NCBI GenBank assembly: GCA_027625915.1
Contig: JANTQA010000047.1
Span: 11,966,001-12,030,000 of the forward strand
Source: Anaeramoeba flamelloides
Lineage: Eukaryota; Metamonada; Anaeramoebidae
Reading direction: 5' to 3'
Length of the DNA: 64,000 bases
A model generated the notes under the pieces. That model searched no databases, was not told the DNA's origin, and saw only the letters and a program-made list of their open reading frames with translations. The number at the start of each line of letters is the position of its first letter. Positions within the stretch are counted from its first letter, which is position 1. Position numbers and translations under genes: made by a program. Positions 1 to 11,335 of the stretch are shown one piece after another.

Positions 1-205
1 CAGATTTAAAATGCTTTTAAAATATAATAAAATGACCTCTTAGCTAGAAGCAAAAAAGTTTTCAAATTTTTTGCTATTAAAATTGAAAAAAAATCTTTCT
101 AGAACCTGGAAAATTAGATTTTCCAAATTAAAGTGTTATATCACTAAAAATATTTTTTGATCAAAGATCTTTTATTAACCAATAGTGTTTATTCTAATTG
201 AAGTT
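1..205 (+). repeat. Dispersed repeat R1, copy 1
   Basis: This sequence recurs in the same orientation near 12025-12240 and in reverse complement at 40866-41075. Shared blocks include a stretch on the theme of AACCTGGAAAATTAGATTTT, the palindromic TTGATCAAAGATC, and TTATTAACCAATAGTGTTTA. No coding capacity or clear terminal inverted repeats are visible, and the copy may continue past the left window edge. It is probably a non-autonomous mobile element or a decayed fragment of one. Confidence 0.7.
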
Positions 206-824
206 TTTAAAAAGAGTAAAATTAGCAAATATTTAATTTTTTTTTGAAAAAATTTTTTCATGATCATGGTGTGCTTCTTTCTTTAAACAAACAGCGAAAA
301 AAATAAACAAACTCAAAATCCGCTATTTGAAAGAGTTTAAATTATAAGAATTTACTTCAATTTTGAACCATTTACCAATTGGAGACTTTCTTAATAAAGA
401 GAATAAAAGGTTAAATGCACTTATTCACTAAAAATAAATCCAATTTTTCTAAAGATAAAATTCAATTAGAAATTGGTTAAAAAAAGAGAGTTAATTCGGA
501 ATCAAATATCAATAGATTTTGGATCTAAAAATCTACTTGAATTTAAAGTGATTTTTTTTTTTGTGGCTTGAAGTGAAAAAAAACTGTTAGGGCCACTGGT
601 TTAAACACTAATTTTCAGCGTGATCAATTTGATTGTGGAAAACGATTTTCTTCTAAGAAACAAAAGATCTTTTTTCTGAAAGCCAAATTTTAAAAATTTT
701 CAAATTTGTGTTTTTGTTCAGATCTTGGACTGTTTTACAACCCTAAAAACCACCTTTCGTTTCAAAAAGTTTAAAATTTGAGTTTATAAATAAAAAGTAG
801 ACAATAAATGTGCTTTAATAAAAA
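206..824. other. Intergenic DNA downstream of the MIT-like gene
   Basis: AT-rich sequence with homopolymer runs. I see no open frame of note, no RNA gene and no inverted repeat here. It includes the 3' flank of the minus-strand gene that ends at 825. Confidence 0.6.
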
Positions 825-1694
825 TTAATTATGGAAATTATTATTAGTCCAAAATTGTTGATTTTGGTTATTCATTTGAAATTGTTGTTGAGAGTTTTGT
901 TGTTGTAACTGTTGCTGCTGTTGGCTTTGTTTGAAATTTTGTTGTTGTAGTTGTGATCGAAATTGAAATTGGCTTTGGTTTTGATTTGTTGTTGGTAATA
1001 GGTTTGGGTTCCAGTCAAGGCTTGGCTGATAAAATTGGCTTTGGTTTTGTAGGGATAAAGGACCCATAATATTATTTGTGTTGTTATAATTGTTTAAAAA
1101 ATTTTGTTGTTGTTCATAATTTTGAGTCATTTGTGGGTATTGTGCCTTATTTTGTTGTTGTTGTTGTTGCTGCTGCTGCTGCTGTTGTTGTTGCTTATTC
1201 TTGGTTCTCTTTTTATTTCTATTTATTTGTTCTTGTTTATTGATCTTTTTTGTTTTTCCTGTTTTTTTTATATTTTCTTTATTGTTTCGAGAACACACAT
1301 CAATGTTTTTCCCTAAAACCATTTGATTAACAAACGCATTGTTTCGGATCAACGATAATTTTCTCTCAATTTTTTTTTCTTTTTGCTTGTTTTGGTTTTC
1401 TTCATTATTTTCAACACTGATTTTTTTTTTTTTTAGTGGTTCCTTTGGCTTTAATTTTTCTAACTTTTGGTTGACTATTTCTGTATGAGACACAATTGTT
1501 TTGGCCTTTTTCTTCAAAACCATTCTTTGTTGTTCATTTTGTTCCAATTGGATCGCCAAAAGAAGATTTTCTGCTGATAATATATAATTCGATTTAGCTT
1601 TTAATAAAGCCTTTGATTGTTCGAAAGACATTGCCTGTGACAAATAAAATTCATACTGTCGTAAAAGATAATTCTTTTGTTGTGTCCGATCCAT
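825..1694 (-). CDS. MIT-domain-like protein with polyglutamine tail
   Basis: A single-exon frame of 289 codons. I start it at the ATG at 1694-1692 (MDRTQQKNYLL); the frame stays open two codons further upstream but without an ATG. Residues about 8-80 read as a three-helix bundle with repeated A/L positions and late K/R-rich helices, resembling the MIT (microtubule-interacting and trafficking) domain of VPS4, spastin and related ESCRT-linked proteins. A lysine-rich linker follows (about 80-160), then a pure Q run (near 168-183) and a Q/N-rich C-terminus. No ATPase or other catalytic domain follows, so it would be an adaptor rather than an enzyme. The MIT call rests on helix pattern alone; an unrelated helical bundle is possible. 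The tail is low complexity and evolves quickly, so it says nothing about function. Confidence 0.6.
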   Translation of the reverse strand: MDRTQQKNYLLRQYEFYLSQAMSFEQSKALLKAKSNYILSAENLLLAIQLEQNEQQRMVLKKKAKTIVSHTEIVNQKLEKLKPKEPLKKKKISVENNEENQNKQKEKKIERKLSLIRNNAFVNQMVLGKNIDVCSRNNKENIKKTGKTKKINKQEQINRNKKRTKNKQQQQQQQQQQQQQQNKAQYPQMTQNYEQQQNFLNNYNNTNNIMGPLSLQNQSQFYQPSLDWNPNLLPTTNQNQSQFQFRSQLQQQNFKQSQQQQQLQQQNSQQQFQMNNQNQQFWTNNNFHN

Positions 1695-4515
1695 AATCAA
1701 ACAAAAAAAGAGTGATAATTATTTGAAAAAAATAAAAAATATTTGCTAACGAAAAATTTCACGGGACAATCAAAATTTCCATAACAATTGATTTTTTTTT
1801 GGTTTTGTAGGCAATTTTAGTGTGTTTTTTAAAAATTGGAATTAATTTTATTCGATAAACTCTTATTTTTAATGGGTTAGTCAAAATAGTTTTTTCATTT
1901 TTAAGGTTGAAGTTGTCATCCAGAGTTTACAAGACACATGGAATTTTAAATGCACAAAAACCAAAATTAATTGAAGATGACAGATAATACAAAATCACAA
2001 GCAATTAAAGTAAATTATTGTTCAACAATTTTTCAATTTTAAATTAAAATTTGAGTTTGATCAAAAAAATTTTTCACGAGAGAACAATGTTCAAAAAGTG
2101 AAGACTTCTCTTAATTTTAGGTTGCTTGAATTAAAAGATTTTTTTTAATTGTTTTTGAAAAGTGGAAACTATTTTTCTTACTCATAAATTCATAAAAATT
2201 ATATTAACTTCTTTGTCCACTTTCCTTTTTTTGGGAAATGTTATTATGAGCTTTGAAAAAAAGAATTTTATTTGTATAAATCAAAAACCTATAAATTAGT
2301 TTCCCAACAAATCTTTCATAGGTAAAGTGTTTTGAAAGTTGGGTATACATGATATAAGAAATAAAAATTGAAAACAAAAAATTGAAAACTTTTTTTTGGA
2401 TTTATCAGTAAAAATAATTATTTAGACTTATCAATTTAAAAAAATAAAATGGAATAAATCAACCATTGAGGAGTTAGCCTTAGAGACTAAACTGGAAAGA
2501 AAATGAGTTTTAACAAAAAAAATAAGTTCTAACTTTTTTTTAAACTTTAACTGTTTCCAACGTGTTAATTAAATTAAGGTACAAGTTTGTTTTGAAAAGA
2601 AAAAAATGAAAAAAATTTGAAATGTTACAAAATTTTTAAAATTTACTTGTTTGGAAAATTCATTATAATATTTTTTTTGGGGATAAAATGTTATTATTGA
2701 AGAAATTGTTGAATATAATTAATTTCTTTTTTTACCACTAAGAAATTACTCATCACAAATTAAGCATTTATTTCTCAAAAAAATTTTTCCAACCCAATGT
2801 ATAAAATTTTATTTATTAGAGTATTTTAATTGATCTTTTTAAATTCATTAGAAAATTGAAAAATTCAAGATTTAATTTTAAAAAATCACAATATTACATA
2901 ATATTGAAATAATAGAGATAATCGCTTTATTTTATACAATACCTATAATCAACTATATTGAGATATTAATAGATTTCTTATATTCAATAAAAACTCGATA
3001 ATTTTATAAAAAATGTGATCAAAATCAAAATATTGTAATAAAAATTAAATTGCGATCCAATAGTTGACCCTTTTTAAGCTAATTATAAAATATTTTTAAA
3101 AAAAAATTTTTTTGGATCAAAAAATAGATCCTCAAAGATATAAGTTATTTTTTGAAAAAAAAAAAGGACACTTAATTCAATAAAGGATCAGATGAAAAAT
3201 TTAATTGTATTTTTTTTTAATTTGGTTCTAATATATCCAAGAGATAAACCACTGAAAAATACAAGAATAAATCATATTTTTTTCATTTTCATAACATTTT
3301 TATAAATTACCATCAATAAAAAAGACTTATAAAAATCAACCATTTCATAAGTATTTTTTAAAGAATCTCTCTTTGATTAAACCATTTTTATTAATTCTAA
3401 AAAAATTAAAAGGGGTTGAATAACTTTTCAAAAGTTTTCAAAGCGACAAATACACATTATCTCCATTTATTAAGATTATTTGGACAAAGTTTTCTTCTTC
3501 TTCTTCTTCTTCTTCTTCTTCTTCTTCTTCTTCTTCTTCTACTTCTTCTTCTCATAACTTTGTATTTTATATAAAAAAACCAATGTTTAAATGTTTATTT
3601 TTTGATCAATCACTAAAAAGAAGGAAAATTTCTCTTTCTTATTTTTGGTTATTTAACTTGTGTAAAAGTAAGAAATCCTTATTTAAGATAAAAAACACAT
3701 CTATTAGATATTCAATTAGATTTTCTAAATAGTTTATTATTTATTTGATCTTAATATTTCCGTGGAAATTTACTTTAGTAAAAAATATAAACAATATAAA
3801 AAAACTAAAAGAAAAAAAAAAACAATTTCAAAACAAATATTTTTCTATTTATCTCAATTTTGTGGATTATTGTGATTTTGAGGTTGTACAAAAAAAGGCT
3901 AACAAATAATCTGTATTTTATAATATTATTTTGAATTTATTGCTATTACTGTGATAATATAGATTATTATCAAATTATCTTATAAACTTTATCAAAATTT
4001 TTTCTAACTGATTTTATTGTTCGCTTATAAAACAAATAATTTAAATACAAGTTAAAGCACAAAAAAATTATAGATTATTTTAATTTTTTGTACCATTTTA
4101 AAAATATTTGTTTAATATAAAAAAAACATTATATAATGTTAGAGGAATTATATTGTCATTCATTTAGTTCTTATTATTAAATTGTAAATGTTTACGTATT
4201 CTTTCACTTTTAAAGATAATTACCAAAGGGTATTAGAATGATGAAACATATATTTCAACATTTTAGAACATTTAGAAATCGATTCCCTATATGATAAAAT
4301 AAAATCAAAAAGTGGATATGTACACTGCTTAAATAAAAATTGTATAATTTTTGATATTTTTGAAAAATACAAATATTTTCCATTTTTAAGTATTTTTAGT
4401 TTTTTTAGGGATTCTTTGTAAATTGTGTATCATATTTTTACTTTTATTTTAGAAAGGATTGATTTTGTAATAATTATAATTATATATCTATATATATATT
4501 GTTAGTATTTTGAAT
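1695..4515. other. Intergenic DNA, about 2.8 kb
   Basis: It holds the 5' flank of the MIT-like gene followed by long AT-rich DNA. The only distinctive feature is the TTC microsatellite at 3492-3552. I found no coding segment, RNA gene or paired terminal inverted repeats. Confidence 0.55.
3492..3552 (+). repeat. (TTC)n microsatellite
   Basis: About twenty tandem TTC units with one A interruption near the 3' end. It is a polypyrimidine tract in noncoding DNA. On the other strand it would read GAA repeats, but it is not inside a recognisable gene. Confidence 0.95.
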
Positions 4516-5048
4516 TAAGCCCCATTCCAAAAATTTGGACACATCAGAAAATCAAAAATAGGCAAAATAACACTCAATTTATTATATTTTTCTAAATGTA
4601 ATACAAAACCACATTTAAGTTACCAATATTAATTTTTTTATAAGTAATCATTTTCATACAAATAAAAGAAAAAAATATCAAACGAAAAAAAAAAAATTGG
4701 TATGTCCAAAATAATGAAACGAGCAGAACAAAAAATTTATTGGTAAATTTGTTGAAATTTCTTTAATAATTGTTGATTGATCAAACAATAAAATAACATC
4801 AAAAAATTGTATATGATTTTCCAATTTAAGGAACTCAAAACTAATCTTCTATTAACCATTGATTAAAATTTTCAAGATCAAACTAAACAGATTAAGTAAC
4901 TGCAAAAAAGGAAATGAAAACAAAACAAAAAAGACAAAAAATGAAATAGTTTGTAAAATCAAAATTATTTTCCGAGTTGAATGTAAAGTGGAGTATTGCT
5001 ATTCTTCCCAACGTTTAAACCGTGTCCAAATTTTTGGGATTTAGTTTA
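4516..5048 (+). mobile_element. MITE family A, copy 1 (Tc1/mariner-type termini)
   Basis: An element of about 533 bp bounded by TA. The left end reads CCATTCCAAAAATTTGGACA and the right end is its imperfect reverse complement, TGTCCAAATTTTTGGGAT. There is no transposase frame; the 61-codon open frame inside is chance. Interior blocks, such as AAATTTGTTGAAATTTC followed by a GATTGATCAAA motif and an ACAGATTA-GTAACT block, are shared with the copies at 5747, 15410 and 36361 and with subfamily A2. The TA boundary and the terminal type match the Tc1/mariner superfamily. Confidence 0.85.
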
Positions 5049-5340
5049 TTTAAAATTCAATTCTAATCTCAACCAATAAAAACTAAGAGAAATTTTAGGA
5101 AAATAAATAACTCTAAGTTTGTTAGAATTTTAACTGTCTTATATCAATGAAATTCCGTTAAAATAAGTAAAAAAAAAAAAAAATGAATTCCATAAGAGAT
5201 TAATATCACCATAGATTCGTCACTAAAAAAAGTTTATTGACTTTGAAAGTAAATCAAATTTTTATCACATGGCTTACACAGCATCTATTAAAATTTTTAA
5301 TAAGCAAATAAATTAATAAATATTTTCCTAAATATCAATA

Positions 5341-5535
5341 CAGTCAGTTCCACTTTTAAAGCATAAACTTTCAAGGAAATTTAAGCTATAAAAAAATCTC
5401 AAAATAAGGCATAAAATTTAGATTCTAGTAAAATAAATTGTAAAAAAAAAAATTCCAAATTTTGTGCTTTAATTTAAGATTTTTTTGTGCCTTAAATTTT
5501 GTTGAAAGTTTGTGTCTTAAAAGTGAAACTGGCTG
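5341..5535 (+). mobile_element. MITE family F, copy 1 (195 bp)
   Basis: A 195-bp noncoding element flanked on both sides by TA (5339-5340 and 5536-5537). The left terminus CAGTCAGTTCCACTTTTAA and the right terminus AAAGTGAAACTGGCTG are inverted repeats of about 30 bp, and an inner pair on the theme of AAGGCACAAA / TTTGTGCCTTAA extends the pairing. The other copy (22718-22912) has exactly the same length. CAGT termini with TA duplication are typical of Tc1/mariner-mobilised MITEs. Confidence 0.9.
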
Positions 5536-5746
5536 TAATAAAACATATCATTTTTGAAGAAGAAAATTTGATTGTTTTTTCCAAATCTGATCCTGATAAC
5601 ATATCAAAAATATCCCTTATTGAATAACACTTATTTAGTACTTCCAAAAGTAATTTTTTTTTTATTTTTTAAAATTCTGAAATTTACCCAATAATTATCA
5701 ACTTGAATCAACCTATTGACAAAATTTGGTTTAATTTCTTTGAATC

Positions 5747-6281
5747 TAAATCCCATTAAAAAAATTTGCACGAACCCAAAATCAAAAATAGACAAAAAAA
5801 ACCCCAATTTATTGCGTTTTACCCAACCTTATATTAAATCATATTTAAGTAAGTAGTATTAATGTTTTTAATTAACAATTTTCTACAAATAAAAGTAAAA
5901 AATATAAAACTAGTAGACAAAAATTAGTGTGTCAAAAAGGATAAAACTGGATGGATAAATAAATAATGTATTGAATAAATTTGTTGAATTTTCTCAAACG
6001 ATTATTGATTGATCAAATGATAAGATACCATCAACAAATTGATTGTATACGATTTTCCAATTTCATAAACTCTTCAGTAACATTCTATCAACCATTGATT
6101 AAAATTTTCGAGTACTAATGAAACAGATTACGTAACTTCAAAAAAGTAAATGAAAACAAAATAAAAAAGACAAAAAATGAAATAGTTTGTAAAATCAAAA
6201 TTATTTCCGAATTGAATGTAAAGTGCAGTATTGTTATTCTTTCTGTTTTTGAACCTTTGTCTAAAATTTTGGAATTTCGTA
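5747..6281 (+). mobile_element. MITE family A, copy 2
   Basis: About 535 bp, co-linear with the copy at 4516 across its whole length but more diverged. The termini are decayed (CCCATTAAAAAAATTTGCAC at left, TAAAATTTTGGAATTT at right). The shared interior includes TTGATTGATCAAATGATAAG and an ACAGATTACGTAACTTC block. It is noncoding. Confidence 0.8.
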
Positions 6282-6461
6282 TCGTTTTCTTTTCAATATA
6301 TTTCTTTTATGTAAAAATAATTTGCCAAAATAATTATTTAGAATTAATCTTTTATGCAAGATCAGAAATAAATATTTTTTAAGCATTCAGAAAATAAAAA
6401 AAAAAAATCTAAAATTATTTATTTTTATAAAGAATCATTAATAAATTAATAATAAAAAATA

Positions 6462-6486
6462 ACAAACAAACAAACAAACAAACAAA
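6462..6486 (+). repeat. (CAAA)n microsatellite
   Basis: Six tandem AAAC/CAAA units just downstream of the exportin stop codon, in the 3' flank of that gene. Confidence 0.85.
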
Positions 6487-6568
6487 TAAAAAAAATAAAT
6501 AACTAATTAAAAAAAAACAATTTAAATAAATCAAAAAATAAAAAATAATTAAAAATATAAAAAAATAA

Positions 6569-9500
6569 TTAATTTTGTCTTCTTCTATATCGTTTGTTAT
6601 TAAAATTATTTTTGGATAACCCTCTTCTTCGAGCTGATCTGGACTGTGAAGTTAATAGATAGTCAAGTGAATTCTCAGAAACTCTAAAAGAAACCTTTTG
6701 GTATAAAGTTAAAGAGAAAACATTTTCGAAGAAGGATTTAAAAATATGTTTTCGTTCATTGGAGTATTGCACGGAATTTAATTCCATTTGCAGCTGTTGT
6801 ATTTGTTTAGGTTGTACATTATTTAAAGAGTTTAATGTTTTAAAAAAGTCCCTATTGAATGATTCATAAAAAGATTCATGAATGACATTGATTAGTTCTA
6901 TCAAATGTCGAAGGTCCACTTCCTTTTTCCTGGTTGTCAGGCCTTCGATTGCTGTTGACAAAAGGATTGAATAAATGAATTCTTTAAATTTGATGTTATT
7001 AAAGAAGTGCGCGCATCTGGAAAAAATTTTTATTGTATGCTCCAGACAAAGAGAATCTGGTATTTTGATCAACAAATAAAAAATAGAGCATACTGGCTGT
7101 ATGAGCTCGTCGTTATTGAGAATTAAATTTATTATTTTTATTTTGTGCTTGGTATAAGGAGAGTTATTTTGAGAGTGTCTTGATTTTTTTGAAGCAGTAA
7201 AGCTGAAAATTTTGCCAAACATTGCCAATATTGAATAGGTGAAATCGATAATATTCTCATTGATCAAAAGTTCATTTTCTTCATCATCATCATTACTATT
7301 GCTATTACTCAATAATTCCTGATACGATTCCCATAACGTTTCCAATTTGTTACTTAGAAATTGGAAGATGTCGGGGTAATACTTGACAATCAAGGAATCG
7401 AATTTATTTAGTGGCACGTTTAAAAAGAAGGGGCAAATGACCTTTTCAATTAAGGAAGACAGATCGGGCAAATTGATTGTTGGCAAGTAATCCAAAAGAT
7501 AGTTGCTCATGAATATATCTAAATCTTTAAGATTATAAAATTCTGTATTGGCGCCACGGCAACCAAGAAAGATAATTTGATAAATTCTTTTTCGGACGTA
7601 ATAAAGCCAATAGGAAAGTGCGAGTGGGTACACAAATTGCTGATCATAATTGTTCTCGTTCAATTGGTTATAAAACAAATAGTTTGTTAAATCTTGCTTT
7701 GAGATCCATTTTTCTGAAAACTCGCCCTTAACTAAAAAGGAATTAGTTTCAATTTGGATCGAGGGTATTGGATTTAAAAAGGATTTCAATTGTTCATTAA
7801 ACAATGGCTCCGCATCCTCCGAATAGATAAAATTAATTTGTCTAGCTATTAGCCCCAAGTTTTGCATTATGCTGTGGAAATGTTTAACCACCAATGGGTT
7901 TGGTGTTGGGGTGTATCGATTAATTATCTTTTTGACTTCAATTTTGACCGTTTCGTCTGTAAATTTGAAATGATCATAGGGCTTCAAATGCTTCAAGATC
8001 TTTTTAAAAATGGTCAACAAATTCAATAAATTTGTTCTGTTTTGGAAGGCACTTGTGTAATTGCTCCCCTTATTTTCTTCGATCCCAATCAGGCCGATAT
8101 GTGCTAGAAATAATTCCGAGTTTGCCAATATTTTTGTTAACTCTTCAGAGTTAAATTCCTTTTCTGGATCCATGAGGATGTGATCAATTATTTCTTCTTG
8201 TTGATCATATTTGCTGCATCGGTTACTGATTTCGGACAACGACTGGATTAAATATATTTTTTCTTCCGACAATAGCAATTGCTGTTCAATTAACTTTTGT
8301 GACGCTGGGTACAGCTTTGGTAATAAGGCTACAGATAATTCTGAACACCTTTTCGAAATATCCACCATTGACTTGACAGTGGAAAGTCTTAATTTTTTGA
8401 TTTCATTTGATAATTCTGTTGGCTGTAAATTTTCATTATCTGAATAATAAATTAATGGAAATAATTTGTCATAAACCAATTTGACAAAATTTGAATTATT
8501 TTTATAATAAAAATCAAATAATGAGATTATTTTGACAATACAGGTATCAATTTTTGGATTGCCTGTTTCAAATTCAATTAAATTATTTAAAAATGTTGTG
8601 ATATTTGATCTTGTTTCTTTATTTAAAAAATATAATCTTTTTTCATCAGTTATATTTGTATTCCCCCTTCCCCTTCCTCTTCCTCTTCCTCTTCCCCTCC
8701 CTCTTCCTCTTCCCCTGCCTCGGCCTCGCCCTCGCATTAATTCAAGATTTTCTGAATAATCACCAATATCTAAGCATTTGTCAATACCTTCGATGATCCC
8801 TTGTGCAATATCAATTAGCGAATGGAATTTATAAAACCATTGTTTAAACTCCATTTCATTTTCATTTTCATTTTCATTTTCGTTTAAATTTAATTCGCCA
8901 TATTGTTGAATTGAAAGAATTAAATGATTTATTAGGATGCCAATTAAATGATTGGGGTTTCTCCAAGTTAAATTTTTAAAAACAGTAAACAATTTGGATG
9001 TATATAATTGGAAGGTTTCAATAAATTCTGGCAAATCGGAAAAATCAAATAATATATATTGCTTTTCTGGGAATTTGTTGTTAATTTCCAGTTCGTCAAT
9101 ATCCTCCTGTTCAGCAATTGGAAGAAATTTAGGTATCTGCATGTAAGCAAAGTCAAAAATGGAAGTGGAAAGGCCAATTTCCAATTTCCTTTCAATTTGG
9201 ATGGGCTTCTTATTGGCAGAGTCAAATAAAAATTCCCAGTAATTGGCAATTAAATCACAAATTTGGATCGAGGGGTGCTGTGAGAGGCTTAACAGGATAT
9301 TGAAATACCTTTTCGTGTTATTTATTAATTTGTTGTCATTGGAAGCTGAAGACGATACAAATTCGAAAATAAAGCCCTTAAAGATTGACGAAACCGCATA
9401 CGCGAGTTGCTTTTCAAATCCATAGGTTTCGATCGAGGTTTTGAACTGCCCAAAATAAAAATCATGTAATGAGCCGATTAGGTTTCTTAAGATTTCTTTT

Positions 9501-10429
9501 TCATTGTAATTCAACTTGATTGTTGTTCGGCGGCTATATGGCTGGTGATAATAATTGCTGTTATCGTTCACAATTCGGCCTTTCTTTTTGCCAATCAATT
9601 CCTTGCTCCTATTTGATCCAAAGTGCAAGAGGGCACGGGCTGCCAATTGACGGAACGGCTGCAAGATTAGAAAATTCGGTAGCGCATTCAAAAAGCCCAG
9701 ATTGAAAATCAATTCTCGGGGCAGCCATCCTAGCATTGAAGAAATGGCGCGGAGGGACGCCTTTAAGAGCTTGGAGCAGATCTCATATTCCTGCTCGTCA
9801 AGCTTCTCATTTTGGGACACCTTTTCGTAATTGCTTTGGATTGTTGGGACGATCATTTTGGAGATGATCTCGTTCGAAGACTCCTGGAGGGCCGTCTGCA
9901 GCGCAGAGAGCCTCTGTGGCGACAGGTCCTTCTTTTCCACAAACTCATAGAGCTCTTCGCTAAAGGAGCGAATGAACAGCAACGCCAACTCGCACTGTGT
10001 GGCACTTTCTCCAGAGACGATGAGCAACTCGGGAATCATGTCCTTCCATTCGTGCGGCCAGAGCCTCTTTGCTAGATTTACAACCAAGGAGACAATTTTC
10101 TCTTTGATGTGGTTGGGCTCACCCAAGATCCCTTTGTTTTCTAAAAACAAATCCAAGACAGACTCTCGAAGATCTGAAAAAACGGTAGACTCTCTTTTCC
10201 AATTCTTTTTGAGCACATACTCCAAAGACAAAAGCCCAAAATAACGTACTTCGTCACGGTAATTGTCCTTCGAAGTCAGATCGATCATCAATTCAATGTT
10301 TTCGCTATCTTTAAAACGCTCTGTGAATTTGTATGCATCGTTACGTGTCTCGGAATCGGTCTCTGGATCAAATTGAACTAAAATACTTTCAATTAATTGT
10401 GTCTGTGTTTCTTTATTTAAATTGTTCAT
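6569..10429 (-). CDS. XPO5: Exportin-5 (importin-beta family nuclear export receptor)
   Basis: An intronless frame of 1286 codons, close to the roughly 1200 residues usual for exportin-5/HASTY/Msn5. Family members bind RanGTP and export double-stranded RNA such as pre-miRNA or tRNA, or phosphoproteins in yeast Msn5. The N-terminal 200 residues carry the diagnostic block: NHIKEKIVSLVVNLAKR then WPHEWKDMIPELL, followed by TQCELALLFIRSFSEEL and LSPQRL, matching the exportin-5 order NHIKD...WPQHWPDML...TQTELV...LPPQRR. The rest is alpha-helical HEAT-repeat sequence. Two low-complexity insertions stand out: a NENENE run near residue 520 and about 13 RG dipeptides near 565-590. The C-terminus is basic (SRSARRRGLSKNN...RYRRRQN). 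The ATG at 10429 is the first in frame and follows an AT-rich leader. The 5' third of the gene is near 50% GC, while the 3' part falls to about 25-30%. Confidence 0.88.
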   Translation of the reverse strand: MNNLNKETQTQLIESILVQFDPETDSETRNDAYKFTERFKDSENIELMIDLTSKDNYRDEVRYFGLLSLEYVLKKNWKRESTVFSDLRESVLDLFLENKGILGEPNHIKEKIVSLVVNLAKRLWPHEWKDMIPELLIVSGESATQCELALLFIRSFSEELYEFVEKKDLSPQRLSALQTALQESSNEIISKMIVPTIQSNYEKVSQNEKLDEQEYEICSKLLKASLRAISSMLGWLPRELIFNLGFLNALPNFLILQPFRQLAARALLHFGSNRSKELIGKKKGRIVNDNSNYYHQPYSRRTTIKLNYNEKEILRNLIGSLHDFYFGQFKTSIETYGFEKQLAYAVSSIFKGFIFEFVSSSASNDNKLINNTKRYFNILLSLSQHPSIQICDLIANYWEFLFDSANKKPIQIERKLEIGLSTSIFDFAYMQIPKFLPIAEQEDIDELEINNKFPEKQYILFDFSDLPEFIETFQLYTSKLFTVFKNLTWRNPNHLIGILINHLILSIQQYGELNLNENENENENEMEFKQWFYKFHSLIDIAQGIIEGIDKCLDIGDYSENLELMRGRGRGRGRGRGRGRGRGRGRGRGNTNITDEKRLYFLNKETRSNITTFLNNLIEFETGNPKIDTCIVKIISLFDFYYKNNSNFVKLVYDKLFPLIYYSDNENLQPTELSNEIKKLRLSTVKSMVDISKRCSELSVALLPKLYPASQKLIEQQLLLSEEKIYLIQSLSEISNRCSKYDQQEEIIDHILMDPEKEFNSEELTKILANSELFLAHIGLIGIEENKGSNYTSAFQNRTNLLNLLTIFKKILKHLKPYDHFKFTDETVKIEVKKIINRYTPTPNPLVVKHFHSIMQNLGLIARQINFIYSEDAEPLFNEQLKSFLNPIPSIQIETNSFLVKGEFSEKWISKQDLTNYLFYNQLNENNYDQQFVYPLALSYWLYYVRKRIYQIIFLGCRGANTEFYNLKDLDIFMSNYLLDYLPTINLPDLSSLIEKVICPFFLNVPLNKFDSLIVKYYPDIFQFLSNKLETLWESYQELLSNSNSNDDDEENELLINENIIDFTYSILAMFGKIFSFTASKKSRHSQNNSPYTKHKIKIINLILNNDELIQPVCSIFYLLIKIPDSLCLEHTIKIFSRCAHFFNNIKFKEFIYSILLSTAIEGLTTRKKEVDLRHLIELINVIHESFYESFNRDFFKTLNSLNNVQPKQIQQLQMELNSVQYSNERKHIFKSFFENVFSLTLYQKVSFRVSENSLDYLLTSQSRSARRRGLSKNNFNNKRYRRRQN

Positions 10430-11089
10430 GTTTCTGTTTTTTTATGAAAATGAACAGTAATCCAATCGAAAAAAAAAAAAAAATTGAAAAAATAAAAAAG
10501 TATTTTAACACTTGCTTATTTGTGAATTTGAAGATTGGTAGTTCTTTGTGGAATTGGTATTTTCTCTGTTTTATGAGTTTAGTCTCATGATTATTTTCAA
10601 AAAATTAGAAAAAGATGGTTACCGAAGAATAATATAAAAATAAATTGACCACCGAGGAATTTAAGTTAAAATAGGAACAAAAGATCACTACTTTTTTTTA
10701 ATGGTTAACAGAATAAGACCTTAAAATTGAAAGTAAGATCAGTTTAAAAAAAGAATAAATAAATATATAAAGACAAAATGAAGGATGAAACACAATTACT
10801 TTTTTTTTTATAATATTATCTTTTGGTATGTGATTTTCTCTGGTTTGTCTATTATTTAACAATATATTTAGAGGTTGTTATATTTTGTTGATCTCGAAAA
10901 AACACTTTAACTATTTTGATAAAAAATGAGAGCTAATTTTTGTTTTGTTAATTTTAATAGATTACAATACAACAGTTTGTTATTTGACTTTAATTTGTTT
11001 CTTTTTTTCTTGATTTTAAATTTTATGTAAGGTTTTTAATTCAAAAATAGTATATTGGAAAAATTTTAGATTTTATTCAATTCTTTTAA

Positions 11090-11335
11090 AAATTTAAAAG
11101 TGTTGTTAGGTTTTCTTGAGTTTTCCGTTTATTCCAAAAATCAAAAGATTTTCATTATAAAATAGAAAACCTTAAGAAAAATTGTTAGTTTTTTTTTAAT
11201 TTTAGAAATTATAAGAAAATATAATAACTTTTTTTGATATTTCTTAAACTAAAAATAACTACATTTAATTTTTCGTGAGTTTTTTGTTTATTTGGAAAAT
11301 CAATGACATTTCGGAAAGAAATAAAAAAAAAAAAA
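11090..11335 (+). repeat. Possible diverged copy of hairpin-unit repeat R2
   Basis: It starts with TGTTAGGTTTTCTTGAGTTT and contains ATAAAATAGAAAACCTTAAG, matching phrases inside the array at 41166-41495 (TTAGCTTTTCTTGAGTTTTC and AAATAGAAAACCTC). The hairpin pairing is poorer than at 41 kb, so this may be an older copy. Confidence 0.45.

Noticed and set aside
1104-1316. Leucine-rich open frame opposite the MIT-like gene
   Set aside because: It is the antisense reading of the CAA/CAG polyglutamine tract. The same applies to the Leu/Val/Cys-rich frames opposite SF1, exportin-5 and RAD52.
4859-5044. 61-codon frame ending at the right edge of MITE A
   Set aside because: The same segment in other A copies contains stops and indels, and the frame includes the inverted terminus.
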